Origin: Oerskovia turbata | GTDB taxonomy: Bacteria; Actinomycetota; Actinomycetes; Actinomycetales; Cellulomonadaceae | DNA length: 64,000 nucleotides | Assembly: GCF_000718325.1 (NCBI RefSeq) | Contig: NZ_JOFV01000008.1 | Span: 1-64,000 of the forward strand | Direction of reading: 5' to 3' | In this document: one piece after another, positions 9,706 to 19,771 of the stretch | Numbering within the stretch: the first letter of the stretch is position 1 | Layout: each line of letters starts with the position of its first letter | Notes under the pieces: generated by a model | What the model was told of the DNA's origin: nothing | What the model saw: the letters and a program-made list of their open reading frames with translations, nothing else | The model's database searches: none | Position numbers and translations under genes: made by a program

Positions 9706-9873
9706 ATGGCTGCGATGAAGCCGCGTACGGGGGATGGCCCGCTCGAGGTCACCAAGGAAGGTCGCGGCATCGTCATGCGCGTCCCGCTCGAGGGTGGCGG
9801 TCGACTCGTGGTGGAGCTCAACGCGACTGAGGCCAGCGAGCTGGGCGAGGCTCTCCAGGCCGTCGTGGGCTGA
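9706..9873 (+). CDS. DUF3117 small conserved protein
   Basis: A 55-residue protein beginning MAAMKPRTGDGPLEVTKEG, then two beta-strand-like stretches (RGIVMRVPLEG, GRLVVELNATEA) and a short helix ELGEALQAVV. This is the full length and pattern of DUF3117, a nearly universal actinobacterial family of unknown role; M. tuberculosis Rv1211 is the member I recall in the corresponding place. The ATG has a GGAGAG ribosome binding site eight bases away. Leucyl aminopeptidase starts seven bases after the stop, so both probably share a transcript. No function can be read from the sequence. Confidence 0.9.
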   Translation: MAAMKPRTGDGPLEVTKEGRGIVMRVPLEGGGRLVVELNATEASELGEALQAVVG

Positions 9874-9879
9874 GACGCC

Positions 9880-11508
9880 TTGACCGCGCGCGCAGCCCAG
9901 GCAGCCCAGCCAGTCCCGGATCTCCCGCCCGTCGGCGGTGCTCCTCGACACCTCCCCGAGGTCGTCGAGGAGCCGGGCACGGTCCTGGACTGTCCGTTCC
10001 TCACCGACGACGCGGTCGCCGCGCTCGTGGTGGCCGTCGCTCCTCCGCTCGAGGAGGAGGACGGCCTGCAGCCGCGTGCCGGGACCGTGGACGCGACCGC
10101 GCGCTACGGCATCGACCTGGCCGAGCTCGCGGACCGCTCCGGCGGCACGTCCTTCCGCGGCGTGGCAGGGCAGGTCGCCACCGTTGACCTGCCGCGCACC
10201 CACACGGGCTCCACGTACCGCCTGCCGTGGGCCGGGCTGCCGTCCACGATCGTGCTGCTCGGGATCGGCAGCGGCACGGACGTCGAGCTGCGTCGGGCCG
10301 GCGCCGCGCTCGCCGGGGCCACCCGCGGCCTCGAACGTGTCGTCAGTGCCGCGACCGCCGACGCGACCGAGGCAGGCGTGCGGGCCTTCGTCGAGGGCTA
10401 CCTCCTCGCGGCCTACCGCATCCCACGCTTCGGCCGCCCGGCCGCGGCGCGGTCGGGCGAGGGGCCCGTGCAGGACTCCCAGGCCGAGCAGCTCGTGCTG
10501 CTGGGCGAGAGCCACGAGACGCAGCTCGAGGCCGCCCGTGTCGCGGCCACCGCGACGTGGCTCGTGCGAGACCTGGCCAACACGCCCTCCAACGTCAAGG
10601 ACCCCGAGTGGGTCGCCGAGCAGGCCTCGGCCCTGGCCGGAGCCGCCGGCCTGACCGTCGAGGTGCTCGGCCCCAAGGAGCTCGCGGCCCAGGGCTTCGG
10701 TGCCCTCCTGGCCGTCGGTGCCGCGTCGGCCAGCCCACCCCGCCTCGTGACCGTCACGTACGAGCCCGAGGCAGCCGAGCGCCACGTCGTGCTCGTCGGC
10801 AAGGGCATCACGTACGACACGGGCGGGCTCTCGATCAAGCCCCGTGAGGCCATGGTGCCCATGAAGACGGACATGGCGGGGGCCGCCGTGGCCCTGGCCG
10901 CCGTGCTCGGGGCGGCGGAGTCCGGCGTGCGGCACAAGGTCACGGCCGTCCTGCCCCTCGCCGAGAACCACGTCGGCGCCGACTCCTACCGCCCGGGCGA
11001 CGTCCTGCGGACCTACTCGGGCACGACCGTCGAGATCGCGAACACGGACGCCGAGGGGCGCCTGGTGCTCGCCGACGCTCTCGGGTACGCGGTCGCCACG
11101 CTCGCACCGGACCTGCTGGTCGACGTCGCGACCCTCACGGGTGCGGCCGGCGTCGGCCTCGGGCGGGGGCACGCGGCCCTGTTCGCCACGAACCCAGGGC
11201 TCGTGAGCGGCTTCGAGGCGGCGGCAGCGGTCACGGGGGAGAGGGTCTGGCACATGCCGCTCGTGGAGGACTACACGAGCGCGCTGCGCTCGGACGTCGC
11301 GGACCTGCGCCACGTGCCGCTCGAGGCGCGGGGTGGTGGGGCGATCACCGCCGCACTGTTCCTGCGCGAGTTCACGGACGGCCTGCCGTGGGTCCACCTC
11401 GACATCGCCGGACCGGCGCGCGCCACGGCGTCGCGTCACGAGGTCACGGAAGGTGCGACCGGCTACGGGGCGCGCCTCCTGCTGCAGTTCCTGCGCGACC
11501 TCGACTGA
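9880..11508 (+). CDS. pepA: Leucyl aminopeptidase (M17)
   Basis: 542 residues; cytosolic two-metal exopeptidase that trims N-terminal amino acids from peptides. The C-terminal catalytic domain has GKGITYDTGGLSIKP (metal-binding lysine and aspartate, about residue 307), MKTDMAGAA and the family signature NTDAEGRL (about residue 388), plus LTGAAGVGLG. The N-terminal domain (about residues 1-190) is the variable M17 domain. The start codon is TTG at 9880; no ATG or GTG precedes the conserved region sensibly, and the first residues are alanine/proline-rich. Ends before a strong hairpin at 11521-11560. Confidence 0.93.
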   Translation: MTARAAQAAQPVPDLPPVGGAPRHLPEVVEEPGTVLDCPFLTDDAVAALVVAVAPPLEEEDGLQPRAGTVDATARYGIDLAELADRSGGTSFRGVAGQVATVDLPRTHTGSTYRLPWAGLPSTIVLLGIGSGTDVELRRAGAALAGATRGLERVVSAATADATEAGVRAFVEGYLLAAYRIPRFGRPAAARSGEGPVQDSQAEQLVLLGESHETQLEAARVAATATWLVRDLANTPSNVKDPEWVAEQASALAGAAGLTVEVLGPKELAAQGFGALLAVGAASASPPRLVTVTYEPEAAERHVVLVGKGITYDTGGLSIKPREAMVPMKTDMAGAAVALAAVLGAAESGVRHKVTAVLPLAENHVGADSYRPGDVLRTYSGTTVEIANTDAEGRLVLADALGYAVATLAPDLLVDVATLTGAAGVGLGRGHAALFATNPGLVSGFEAAAAVTGERVWHMPLVEDYTSALRSDVADLRHVPLEARGGGAITAALFLREFTDGLPWVHLDIAGPARATASRHEVTEGATGYGARLLLQFLRDLD

Positions 11509-11520
11509 CCCCGACATGCC

Positions 11521-11560
11521 GAGGAGGGCCTCTCACCGTTCCCGGTGGGAGGCCCTCCTC
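11521..11560 (+). terminator. Bidirectional terminator hairpin after pepA
   Basis: GAGGAGGGCCTC at 11521-11532 pairs with GAGGCCCTCCTC at 11549-11560, and the inner bases TCACC/GGTGG extend the stem. It lies between the convergent pepA and O-methyltransferase genes. No T-run follows, as is common for actinobacterial terminators. Confidence 0.75.
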
Positions 11561-11626
11561 GTGTGCGTGGCTACCGCCGGACGTGTGCGTGGCTACCGCC
11601 GGACGTGTGCGCGGCTACCGCCGGAC
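11561..11626 (+). repeat. Three tandem copies of a 22-base unit
   Basis: Units lie at 11561-11582, 11583-11604 and 11605-11626. The first two are identical and the third differs at one base (GTGTGCGTGG versus GTGTGCGCGG). Each contains GGCTACCGCCGGAC; in the third copy this is the end of the minus-strand methyltransferase gene (residues V-R-R and stop). The unit therefore looks like a local duplication of the gene's last bases and trailer. Confidence 0.9.
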
Positions 11627-12265
11627 GCCCAGCAGGAGCCCGTCGCCGCTGGGGATCAGGGCAGGCAGGACCCGCTCGTCGGCCCGCAGGGAGCGGCCGA
11701 CCTCGCGGACGATGGCCGTGACCTCGTCGCGACGCGCCGGGTCAGCGACGCGGTCACCCACGAGCGCACCGTCGACGGCCACGATCCCGCCCGGTCGCAG
11801 GAGCCGCAGCGCCTGCTCGACGTACTCGGGGTAGCTGTGCCGGTCGGCCCCGACGAGCACGAGGTCGTAGGCGCCGTCGGTGAGCCGGGGCAGCACGTCG
11901 CTCGCCCGACCGGGGATGGTCCGGGTGCGCGTCGCGCGGATCCCGGCCTCGGCGAACGCGTCCTTGGCGGCCCGCTGGTGCTCGACCTCGACGTCGATCG
12001 TGGTCAGGACACCGTCCTCGGGCATCCCCCGGAGCAGCCAGAGGGAGGCGACCCCCGTGCCCGTGCCGATCTCGACGACGGCGCGGGCGGCGAGGGCTGC
12101 GGCGAGGGCCTGGAGGACGGCGCCCACGCCGGGCAGGACGGCGGGGCAACCCAGCTCGGCGGCGCGCTCACGAGCGCGCAGGAGGACGTCGTCCTCCGGC
12201 ACGAACTCCTCGCAGTAGGTCCAGCTCGACGCCTTGGCGTTGGTCCGGCCGATGTCGGTGGTGAT
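11615..12265 (-). CDS. O-methyltransferase (class I SAM-dependent)
   Basis: About 216 residues, similar in length and motif order to the O-methyltransferase beside sigE in mycobacteria (Rv1220c). The SAM motif VVEIGTGTGVASLWLL, the segment LTTIDVEVEHQRAAKDAFAEAG and the metal-binding-type LVLVGADRHSYPEYV are clear. The start is a problem: the conserved region reaches back to ITTDIGRTNAK, but no ATG, GTG or TTG lies there. An ATC codon at complement 12263-12265 follows an exact AGGAGG by five bases and is proposed as the start; the next usual start (GTG in EEFVPED) would remove about 18 residues. Divergent from sigE; substrate unknown. Confidence 0.75.
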   Translation of the reverse strand: MTTDIGRTNAKASSWTYCEEFVPEDDVLLRARERAAELGCPAVLPGVGAVLQALAAALAARAVVEIGTGTGVASLWLLRGMPEDGVLTTIDVEVEHQRAAKDAFAEAGIRATRTRTIPGRASDVLPRLTDGAYDLVLVGADRHSYPEYVEQALRLLRPGGIVAVDGALVGDRVADPARRDEVTAIVREVGRSLRADERVLPALIPSGDGLLLGVRR

Positions 12266-12443
12266 AGGGCCCTCCTGGTCTTGGGCACCGCGTGTCTCCG
12301 GTGACCCGGACGGACTGGCGTGGTGCGGCGGCCGTGCGCGGTGCAGGTGATGCGATCGTACCGGTCGACGGGCCTCGAAGCGCTGGCTGGAGCGCGTTCG
12401 CGGGGAGGTTTCGTGCACGTCGTGTCGACGTCCCCGTGCGAGC

Positions 12444-12470
12444 GGGAACGGATGCGGGTCCCGCGACGTT
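12444..12470 (+). promoter_or_regulatory. sigE: ECF-type promoter of sigE
   Basis: GGGAAC at 12444-12449 and CGTT at 12467-12470 are separated by 17 bases, matching the GGAAC-N16-18-GTT pattern recognised by ECF factors of the SigE kind. It ends 11 bases before the ATG. This implies that SigE drives its own operon. The rest of the 216-base gap 12266-12481 must also hold the methyltransferase promoter, which I could not place. Confidence 0.65.
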
Positions 12471-12481
12471 GAGAGGGGACA

Positions 12482-13126
12482 ATGGACCGTGTGAGCAGTG
12501 ACGTGAGTGCCCAGCCCTGGACGCCCCCCTCGTGGGACCAGATCGTGCGGGAGCACTCCGCGCGCGTGTACAGGCTGGCGTACCGCCTGACGGGGAACCA
12601 GCACGACGCCGAGGACCTGACCCAGGAGACGTTCATCCGGGTGTTCCGTTCGTTGTCGAGCTACACGCCCGGGACGTTCGAGGGTTGGCTCCACCGCATC
12701 ACGACCAACCTGTTCCTCGATCAGGTGCGGCGCAAGCAGCGCATCCGCATGGAGGCGATGGGTGACGACTCGGCGCAGTACCCGGCCACGGGCGAGATGA
12801 CCCACCCGGAGCGCGGGTACGAGCACACCCACCTGGACCACGACGTGCAGCGGGCTCTCGACGCCCTGTCCCCGGAGTACCGGGCGGCGGTCGTGCTGTG
12901 CGACATCGAGGGGCTGAGCTACGAGGAGATCGCGGTCACGCTCGGGATCAAGCTGGGCACGGTACGCTCGCGCATCCACCGTGCCCGCACCCAGCTCCGC
13001 GCGGCGCTGCCTCATCGCGACCCGTCCGAGCGCCCCGGGAGCGGTGCTGGTCCCGTGCCCTCGGTGGACTCGGCCGTCGACGAGCTCGCCGTGCTCGCGG
13101 CGCACACGGCACCGGGGGGACCATGA
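12482..13126 (+). CDS. sigE: ECF RNA polymerase sigma factor SigE
   Basis: 214 residues. Region 2 covers about residues 22-90 ([27 protein letters not shown], then [20 protein letters not shown]) and region 4 about 115-175 ([43 protein letters not shown]). The linker and a 35-residue tail are poorly conserved. SigE directs the response to envelope stress. The anti-sigma gene overlaps its stop by four bases, and htrA and tatB follow. ATG 12482 is used; GTG 12491 is an alternative with a better distance from the GAGAGGGG sequence. Confidence 0.93.
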   Translation: MDRVSSDVSAQPWTPPSWDQIVREHSARVYRLAYRLTGNQHDAEDLTQETFIRVFRSLSSYTPGTFEGWLHRITTNLFLDQVRRKQRIRMEAMGDDSAQYPATGEMTHPERGYEHTHLDHDVQRALDALSPEYRAAVVLCDIEGLSYEEIAVTLGIKLGTVRSRIHRARTQLRAALPHRDPSERPGSGAGPVPSVDSAVDELAVLAAHTAPGGP

Positions 13127-14127
13127 CGCACCTCGGGACCCTCGTCAGCGCCCTTGCCGACGACCAGCTCTCACCGGCCACGCGCGAGCGAGCGCTGACG
13201 CACGTCGCGGGCTGCGACCAGTGCGCCGCGGAGCTCGCGGTGGCGCGCGCGGTGCGCAAGCGGTTGTCGTGCGCGCGCGACGTGCTGCCCACCACGGACC
13301 TGACCTCGCGCCTGCTGGCGCTCTCGTCGGAGATCCCGGCAGCGCAGGGGGACCCCCTGCGACAGGGACCGCCCGCGCGCGACCCGTGGGCCGCGTCGCC
13401 CGAGGTCGGTGCGCTCCGGGGCGCCCTCACGGGGGACTTCGTGGCGCACGCCCGACGACGGCGCTCGCGTCGGACGCTCGTCGCGGCGTCGAGCGGGCTC
13501 GCGGTCCTCGCGGTCGCGCTGTTCACGCTCGGCGACCGCCCGGTCGTGGTGCCCGACCGGCACGTCGCGGCCCCGCTGACGCTCCTCGCGCAGGCCGGCG
13601 ACAGCGCGCAGGACGCCGCCGACCCCGGTCTGGTCCCGGTGCGTCCCGTGGTCGGCGGGTCGGGGACAAGCGCCTCGGGCGCAGCCTCCACCGACTCGAT
13701 GGACCTGACCGACTCCGCGGCGCTCGCGTGGATGGCCGACCACGGCTGGACGAGCCCCTCGGGGATCCTCGACGGGTTCGACGTGACGGGCGTCCACCTC
13801 GTCGGCGACGACAGGGACGTCCTGCAGGTCGATCTCGCGGGGCCCGAGGGGACGGTCGTGGTGCGTGAGCAGGTGGGTCGGTTGGACACCACGTCGCTGA
13901 CGCGGTCCGAGGGGTTCGACGGGCGCGCCGTCTACGTGCTGTCCGACGAGCCGTGGCACGTCGTGTGGCAGGCTGGGGACACGGTGATCGACGTGGTGGC
14001 CGAGGCTCGCAAGGAGGTCCTCGCCGCGTTCGTGGCGACGTTCCCGGCGCACGACTTCGACGCGGGGGTCCCGGCCCGCATATCCCGGGGATGGACGACC
14101 ATGACAGGAGCCTTGGGCACCCCATGA
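13123..14127 (+). CDS. rseA: Membrane anti-sigma factor RseA-like
   Basis: 334 residues. A zinc anti-sigma domain at the N terminus has H27-x3-C31-x2-C34 (HVAGCDQC), which binds the sigma factor. One transmembrane helix lies near residues 115-135 ([18 protein letters not shown]), and the rest is an exported sensor-like domain. This is the topology of SigE regulators that are released by proteolysis or redox/phosphorylation signals. It overlaps sigE (ATGA) and htrA (ATGA), so stoichiometric expression is expected. The exported domain is longer than in mycobacterial RseA, which I recall as cytoplasmic, so the signal sensed may differ. Confidence 0.85.
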   Translation: MTHLGTLVSALADDQLSPATRERALTHVAGCDQCAAELAVARAVRKRLSCARDVLPTTDLTSRLLALSSEIPAAQGDPLRQGPPARDPWAASPEVGALRGALTGDFVAHARRRRSRRTLVAASSGLAVLAVALFTLGDRPVVVPDRHVAAPLTLLAQAGDSAQDAADPGLVPVRPVVGGSGTSASGAASTDSMDLTDSAALAWMADHGWTSPSGILDGFDVTGVHLVGDDRDVLQVDLAGPEGTVVVREQVGRLDTTSLTRSEGFDGRAVYVLSDEPWHVVWQAGDTVIDVVAEARKEVLAAFVATFPAHDFDAGVPARISRGWTTMTGALGTP

Positions 14128-15638
14128 CCGCACACGACTCACCGCCCGGACCCGCGGAGCCGCAGGAGCCCAGGAACCCGTTCGCGCCACCGTCGTCGTA
14201 CCGGCCGGCCCCTGGCGCACCGACGGCACCGGTCGAGCGGAGCGCCACCGTGCCTCCTGTCCCTGCGCCCGGGCAGCACGACACTCGGCCGTACGGTGCG
14301 CCGCTCGGCCCGCTGCCGCCCGCACGCCCTGGTCTCGCGGGCTACGGGGCCCACGGGGCTCCCGGCGGCCCGCAGTCACCGGTACCGCCGCCGCCCTCGT
14401 ACCAGGTCGCCCGGCCCGGGTCGTACCCGCCGGAACCGCACCCCCAGCAGCCAGGCCACGCTGCGCAGCAGTCGCAGGGCGGGCAGCCATCGCTCCCCGT
14501 CGAGCCCTGGGGAGAGCACCAGGCGCCGCGGACCCCGTCGCGACGGCGCCGTTTCGGCGTGGGGACCGTCGCCGGCATCGCGGCCCTCGCCCTGGTCGCC
14601 GGAGCGGTCGGAGGGGTCGCTGCGGACAGGATCGTGGACGGCTCGGACCGTCGGCCCGTGGACGTCTCGCTCCCCGCCGCGGGCACGGCGCCCGGTGAGG
14701 AACGCCCCGCGGGTTCGGTCGCGGCCGTCGCGGCGAGCGTCCTGCCGAGCGTGGTCTCGCTCCAGGTCGTGGGGGCGGACGGTGTCTCGACCGGGTCGGG
14801 CTTCGTGATCCGTGAGGACGGCTTCATCCTCACGAACAACCACGTCGTCGCGGGTGGAGCGTCCGGTGGTGAGGTCACGGTGCTCTTCGCCGACGGCAGC
14901 GAGCGACCGGCCGAGATCGTCGGACGTACCGCCGACTACGACCTCGCGGTCGTGAAGGTCGACGAGACGGGACTGACGCCTCTCGTGCTGGGGGACAGCG
15001 ACGCGGTCGTCGTCGGGGACCCCGTGGTCGCGATCGGTGCACCGCTCGGGCTCAACGGCACCGTCACGACGGGGATCGTGAGCGCGCTGCACCGGCCGGT
15101 CGCGGCGGGCGACTCGGCGGAGACGGCGTTCATCGACGCCATCCAGACGGATGCCGCGATCAACCCCGGCAACTCGGGAGGGCCGCTCGTCAACGGTGCG
15201 GGGGAGGTCGTCGGGGTGAACTCGGCGATCGCGCAGCCGCCCGGTACGGGTGGGGCGACGGGGAGCATCGGGCTCGGCTTCGCGATCCCCTCGAACCAGG
15301 CCCGGCGCACCGCGCAGGAGCTCATGGCGAGCGGTACGGCCACGTACCCGGTGATCGGTGTCCTGCTCGACTCGCGCTACCAGGGCGAGGGCGTCCAGGT
15401 CACGACCGAGCCGCAGGGCGGGCAGGCCCCCGTGACGGCGGACGGCCCTGCCGCCGTGGCAGGGATCCAGGCCGGTGACGTGATCCTGTCGATCGACGGA
15501 CGGCCCGTGAGCCTGAGCGACGAGCTCATCGTGGCGATCCGGGCCAAGGCGCCCGGAGACACCGTGACGTTGCGTGTGCGCACGGGGGACGAGGAGCGCG
15601 ACGTCCGTGTCGTGCTCGACGAAGCCACGAGCGAGTAG
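14124..15638 (+). CDS. htrA: HtrA/DegP-type membrane serine protease
   Basis: 504 residues. A proline-rich cytoplasmic start (about 1-140) is followed by one transmembrane helix (about 152-172), a trypsin-like domain and one PDZ domain. The catalytic triad is visible: H240 in TNNHVVAGG, D273 in YDLAVVKV and S351 in NPGNSGGPLV. The PDZ domain (about 415-495) contains PAAVAGIQAGDVILSIDGRPV. It degrades or refolds damaged exported proteins and is the natural effector of the SigE regulon. ATG overlaps the rseA stop; its own stop TAG doubles as the start of the tatB -10 box. Confidence 0.93.
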   Translation: MTAHDSPPGPAEPQEPRNPFAPPSSYRPAPGAPTAPVERSATVPPVPAPGQHDTRPYGAPLGPLPPARPGLAGYGAHGAPGGPQSPVPPPPSYQVARPGSYPPEPHPQQPGHAAQQSQGGQPSLPVEPWGEHQAPRTPSRRRRFGVGTVAGIAALALVAGAVGGVAADRIVDGSDRRPVDVSLPAAGTAPGEERPAGSVAAVAASVLPSVVSLQVVGADGVSTGSGFVIREDGFILTNNHVVAGGASGGEVTVLFADGSERPAEIVGRTADYDLAVVKVDETGLTPLVLGDSDAVVVGDPVVAIGAPLGLNGTVTTGIVSALHRPVAAGDSAETAFIDAIQTDAAINPGNSGGPLVNGAGEVVGVNSAIAQPPGTGGATGSIGLGFAIPSNQARRTAQELMASGTATYPVIGVLLDSRYQGEGVQVTTEPQGGQAPVTADGPAAVAGIQAGDVILSIDGRPVSLSDELIVAIRAKAPGDTVTLRVRTGDEERDVRVVLDEATSE

Positions 15639-15641
15639 TCT
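15636..15641 (+). promoter_or_regulatory. -10 box of leaderless tatB, overlapping htrA stop
   Basis: TAGTCT at 15636-15641 includes the TAG stop codon of htrA and ends six bases before the tatB GTG. There is no Shine-Dalgarno sequence. tatB can therefore be expressed apart from the sigE operon as well as by read-through. Confidence 0.5.
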
Positions 15642-15647
15642 GACCGC

Positions 15648-17138
<1,491 letters not shown>

Positions 17139-17139
<1 letters not shown>

Positions 17140-17690
17140 TGAACCTCCCGGAGCGGGGTCCGCACCAGGTGCGGATCGGTATCGCGATCGAGATCCCCGA
17201 GCCCTACGGCACCGCGCTCCAGGAGGCGCGGGCTGCGTTCGGCGACCCGTTCGCGGGAGACATCCCTCCGCACATCACGCTGCTCGGGCCGACCGTCGTG
17301 GACGAGTCCGACCTCGGCGAGGTGTACGCGCACCTGGAAGGGGTCGCTGCGCAGGCGGCCCCCTTCCGGGTCATCCTGCGGGGGTCGGGGACGTTCCGTC
17401 CCGTCTCGCCCGTGGTGTTCGTGATCGTGGCGCAGGGCATCGCGGAGTGCGAGGGGCTCGAGGGGGCGGTACGGACGGGCATCCTCGACCAGGAGCTGCG
17501 CTTCAACTACCACCCGCACGTCACCGTCGCTCACGAGGTCGACGACGAGGCGCTGGACCTCGCGTTCGACGAGATGGCGGGGTTCGAAGCGGCGTTCGAC
17601 GTCACGGGTATCCACCTCTACGAGCACGGCGACGACGGTGTGTGGCGACCGGCCCGCAGGTTCGAGCTCACCGCGTCGTCGGACGGGTGA
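17139..17690 (+). CDS. 2'-5' RNA ligase family / 2H phosphoesterase
   Basis: 183 residues with the two H-x-T motifs of the 2H superfamily: PPHITLLGP near residue 44 and HPHVTVAHE near residue 126. These motifs line the active site that handles 2',3'-cyclic or 2'-5' phosphodiesters in RNA. The start ATG overlaps the trpS TGA by one base. The link to a tRNA synthetase suggests a role in RNA end processing, but the substrate is not known for this family. Confidence 0.8.
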
Positions 17691-17707
17691 GCCGGGCCGT
17701 CCTCTTC

Positions 17708-17713
17708 TAGGCT
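17708..17713 (+). promoter_or_regulatory. -10 box of leaderless YihY-type gene
   Basis: TAGGCT ends six bases before ATG 17720, in the 29-base gap after the 2H gene. No RBS is present. Confidence 0.55.
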
Positions 17714-17719
17714 CGGGCG

Positions 17720-18928
17720 ATGACCCAGGCAACCACCCCGGCGCCCGTCCGCAGGGCCGGGACCGCACGTCCGGGCCGTGACGGCCCCTCCTCCGACGCA
17801 CAGAAGACCAGCACGTCGCACGTCCGCACGCCCCGCACCGCGACCGGCTCCATGCCCGGCGGCAGGGGCCCGGACGCCCCCGACGCCCCTGACACGCACG
17901 ACACCCTGCTCGCCCGCCTGACCGGCCGCGCCAGGGCGATCCAGGCCTGGTGGAAGACGACCCGACCGGCTCGTGCGCTCGCGCAGTACGGGGTCCAGCG
18001 CGGGGCGCTCCTGTGCGGTGGCATGGCCTACTCGGCGCTGTTCTCCCTGTTCGCCGGGCTGACGATCTTCTACACGGCCTTCATGGCCTTCCTGGGCAAC
18101 CGGGAGGAGCTGCGCGACGAGATCTTCGCGCAGATCGACAAGGCGATCCCGGGGCTCATCGACACCGGGGACGGCAGCGGCGGGATCATCTCGCCCGACC
18201 AGCTGATCCTCGAGCGTGGCTTCGACCTGTCGAGCATCATCGCGGTGTTCGTGCTGCTCTTCAGCGCGATCTCCTTCATGGCGGCCCTGCGCACCTCGAC
18301 CCGAGCGATGTTCTCGCTCACGAACGTCGGTCAGAACCCGGTGCTGTCCAAGCTGCGGGAGCTGGGCGGGTTCGCCGTGCTCGGGATCAGCGTGGTGATC
18401 TCCGCGGCCGCGACCGTCGTCGTCCAGACCCTCGGGGCGACGATCTTCGGCGACGGTGTCCTGGCGGGAGTCATGGTGCCGGTGGTCGGCCTCCTCGTCG
18501 GGCTCGTCTTCGACGCGATCGTGGTGCTGCTCATCATCCGCTTCGTCGCGGGCGTACAGCCACCACGCAAGGACCTGTACATCGGCGCCGTGGTGGCCGC
18601 CACGGCCTTCGGCGTGCTGCGCTACCTCGGGACGAGCATCATCGTCGGGAGCTCGTCGCGCAACGCGTTGCTGGGCTCGTTCGCGACGTTCGTGACGATC
18701 CTCCTGCTGGCGAACTTCGTCACCCGGATCCTGCTCATCGTCGCGGCGTGGATCGCGGACCCGCCCGCGCAGCCGACCGCGGACGAGCTGCGCGAGCAGG
18801 CCGAGGCGGAGCAGGACGCACGGCTCGAGGCCCGCGTCCGCCGAGGCGCCGGGTACGGCTACCCCTGGAGCCCCGTGGTGCGCGGTGTCCGCCGGGGCCG
18901 CGAGCCCAGGGTGTCCGTCAAGATCTGA
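17720..18928 (+). CDS. YihY/virulence factor BrkB family membrane protein
   Basis: 402 residues. A disordered start rich in P, T and R (about 1-75) leads to six membrane helices: SALFSLFAGLTIFYTAFMAF, SSIIAVFVLLFSAISFMAAL, GGFAVLGISVVISAAATVVV, GVMVPVVGLLVGLVFDAIVV, AVVAATAFGVLRYLGTSII and FATFVTILLLANFVTRILLI. A-Y-S-A-L-F-S is the family's first-helix motif. Members were once called RNase BN, wrongly; transport or envelope roles are proposed but unproven. The C-terminal tail is charged. Ends before a terminator shared with sdhB. Confidence 0.82.
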   Translation: MTQATTPAPVRRAGTARPGRDGPSSDAQKTSTSHVRTPRTATGSMPGGRGPDAPDAPDTHDTLLARLTGRARAIQAWWKTTRPARALAQYGVQRGALLCGGMAYSALFSLFAGLTIFYTAFMAFLGNREELRDEIFAQIDKAIPGLIDTGDGSGGIISPDQLILERGFDLSSIIAVFVLLFSAISFMAALRTSTRAMFSLTNVGQNPVLSKLRELGGFAVLGISVVISAAATVVVQTLGATIFGDGVLAGVMVPVVGLLVGLVFDAIVVLLIIRFVAGVQPPRKDLYIGAVVAATAFGVLRYLGTSIIVGSSSRNALLGSFATFVTILLLANFVTRILLIVAAWIADPPAQPTADELREQAEAEQDARLEARVRRGAGYGYPWSPVVRGVRRGREPRVSVKI

Positions 18929-18939
18929 GCCACGAGACG

Positions 18940-18980
18940 CCGACGGCGGCCCACCGGCCGAGGCCGGGGACCGCCGTCGG
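18940..18980 (+). terminator. Bidirectional terminator between YihY-type gene and sdhB
   Basis: CCGACGGCGG at 18940-18949 pairs perfectly with CCGCCGTCGG at 18971-18980. It separates two convergent genes. Confidence 0.75.
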
Positions 18981-18997
18981 GCAGTGCGGGAAGGGGG

Positions 18998-19771
18998 TCA
19001 GAACGCGCGGGTGATCATCGCGCGCTTGACCTCCTGGATCGCCTTGGTGACCTCGATGCCACGAGGGCACGCCTCGGTGCAGTTGAAGGTCGTGCGGCAG
19101 CGCCACACACCCTCCTTGTCGTTGAGGATCTCCAGACGCTGCGTCGCTCCCTCGTCACGCGAGTCGAAGATGAAGCGGTGCGCGTTGACGATCGCCGCGG
19201 GGCCGAAGTACTGCCCGTCGGTCCAGAACACGGGGCACGACGAGGTGCACGCGGCGCACAGGATGCACTTGGTCGTGTCGTCGAACCGCTCGCGCTGCTC
19301 GGCCGACTGCAGGCGCTCCTTGCTGGGCTCGTTCCCCGAGGTGATGAGGAACGGCATGATCTCACGGTAGGAGGCGAAGAACGGCTCCATGTCGACGACC
19401 AGGTCCTTGATGACCGGCAGACCCTTGATGGGCTCGACGGTGATCGGCTTGTCCGGGTTGACGTCCTTGAGCAGCGTCTTGCAGGCCAGGCGGTTGCGGC
19501 CGTTGATCCGCATCGCGTCCGAGCCGCAGATCCCGTGCGCGCACGAGCGACGGAAGGTCAGCGAGCCGTCGTGCTCCCACTTGATCTTGTGCAGGGCATC
19601 GAGCACGCGGTCCGTGCCGTGGGCCAGGACCGTGTACTCCTCCCAGTACGCGTCGTCCCCGTGCTCGGACTCGGGGTTGTAGCGGCGGAGCTTGATCGTG
19701 ACCTCGAAGGAGGGCACGGCGCCGACCTCGGTCTTCTCAGAACCGGCGGGGGCTTCGAGTGTGGCAGTCAT
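18998..19771 (-). CDS. sdhB: Succinate dehydrogenase iron-sulfur subunit
   Basis: 257 residues carrying the three Fe-S clusters that pass electrons from the flavin to quinone. The [2Fe-2S] segment is SCAHGICGSDAMRINGRNRL with C77, C82 and C97 (aspartate D85 fills the remaining ligand position, as in other SdhB). The C-terminal ferredoxin-like domain has CILCAACTSSCP and CTEACPRG for the [4Fe-4S] and [3Fe-4S] clusters. Its ATG overlaps the sdhA stop by one base (TGATG). It is the last gene of the minus-strand sdhCDAB operon. Confidence 0.96.
   Translation of the reverse strand: MTATLEAPAGSEKTEVGAVPSFEVTIKLRRYNPESEHGDDAYWEEYTVLAHGTDRVLDALHKIKWEHDGSLTFRRSCAHGICGSDAMRINGRNRLACKTLLKDVNPDKPITVEPIKGLPVIKDLVVDMEPFFASYREIMPFLITSGNEPSKERLQSAEQRERFDDTTKCILCAACTSSCPVFWTDGQYFGPAAIVNAHRFIFDSRDEGATQRLEILNDKEGVWRCRTTFNCTEACPRGIEVTKAIQEVKRAMITRAF

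Noticed and set aside
11561..11626. CRISPR-like array
   Set aside because: Three directly adjacent 22-base units without spacers and no cas genes; tandem duplication.
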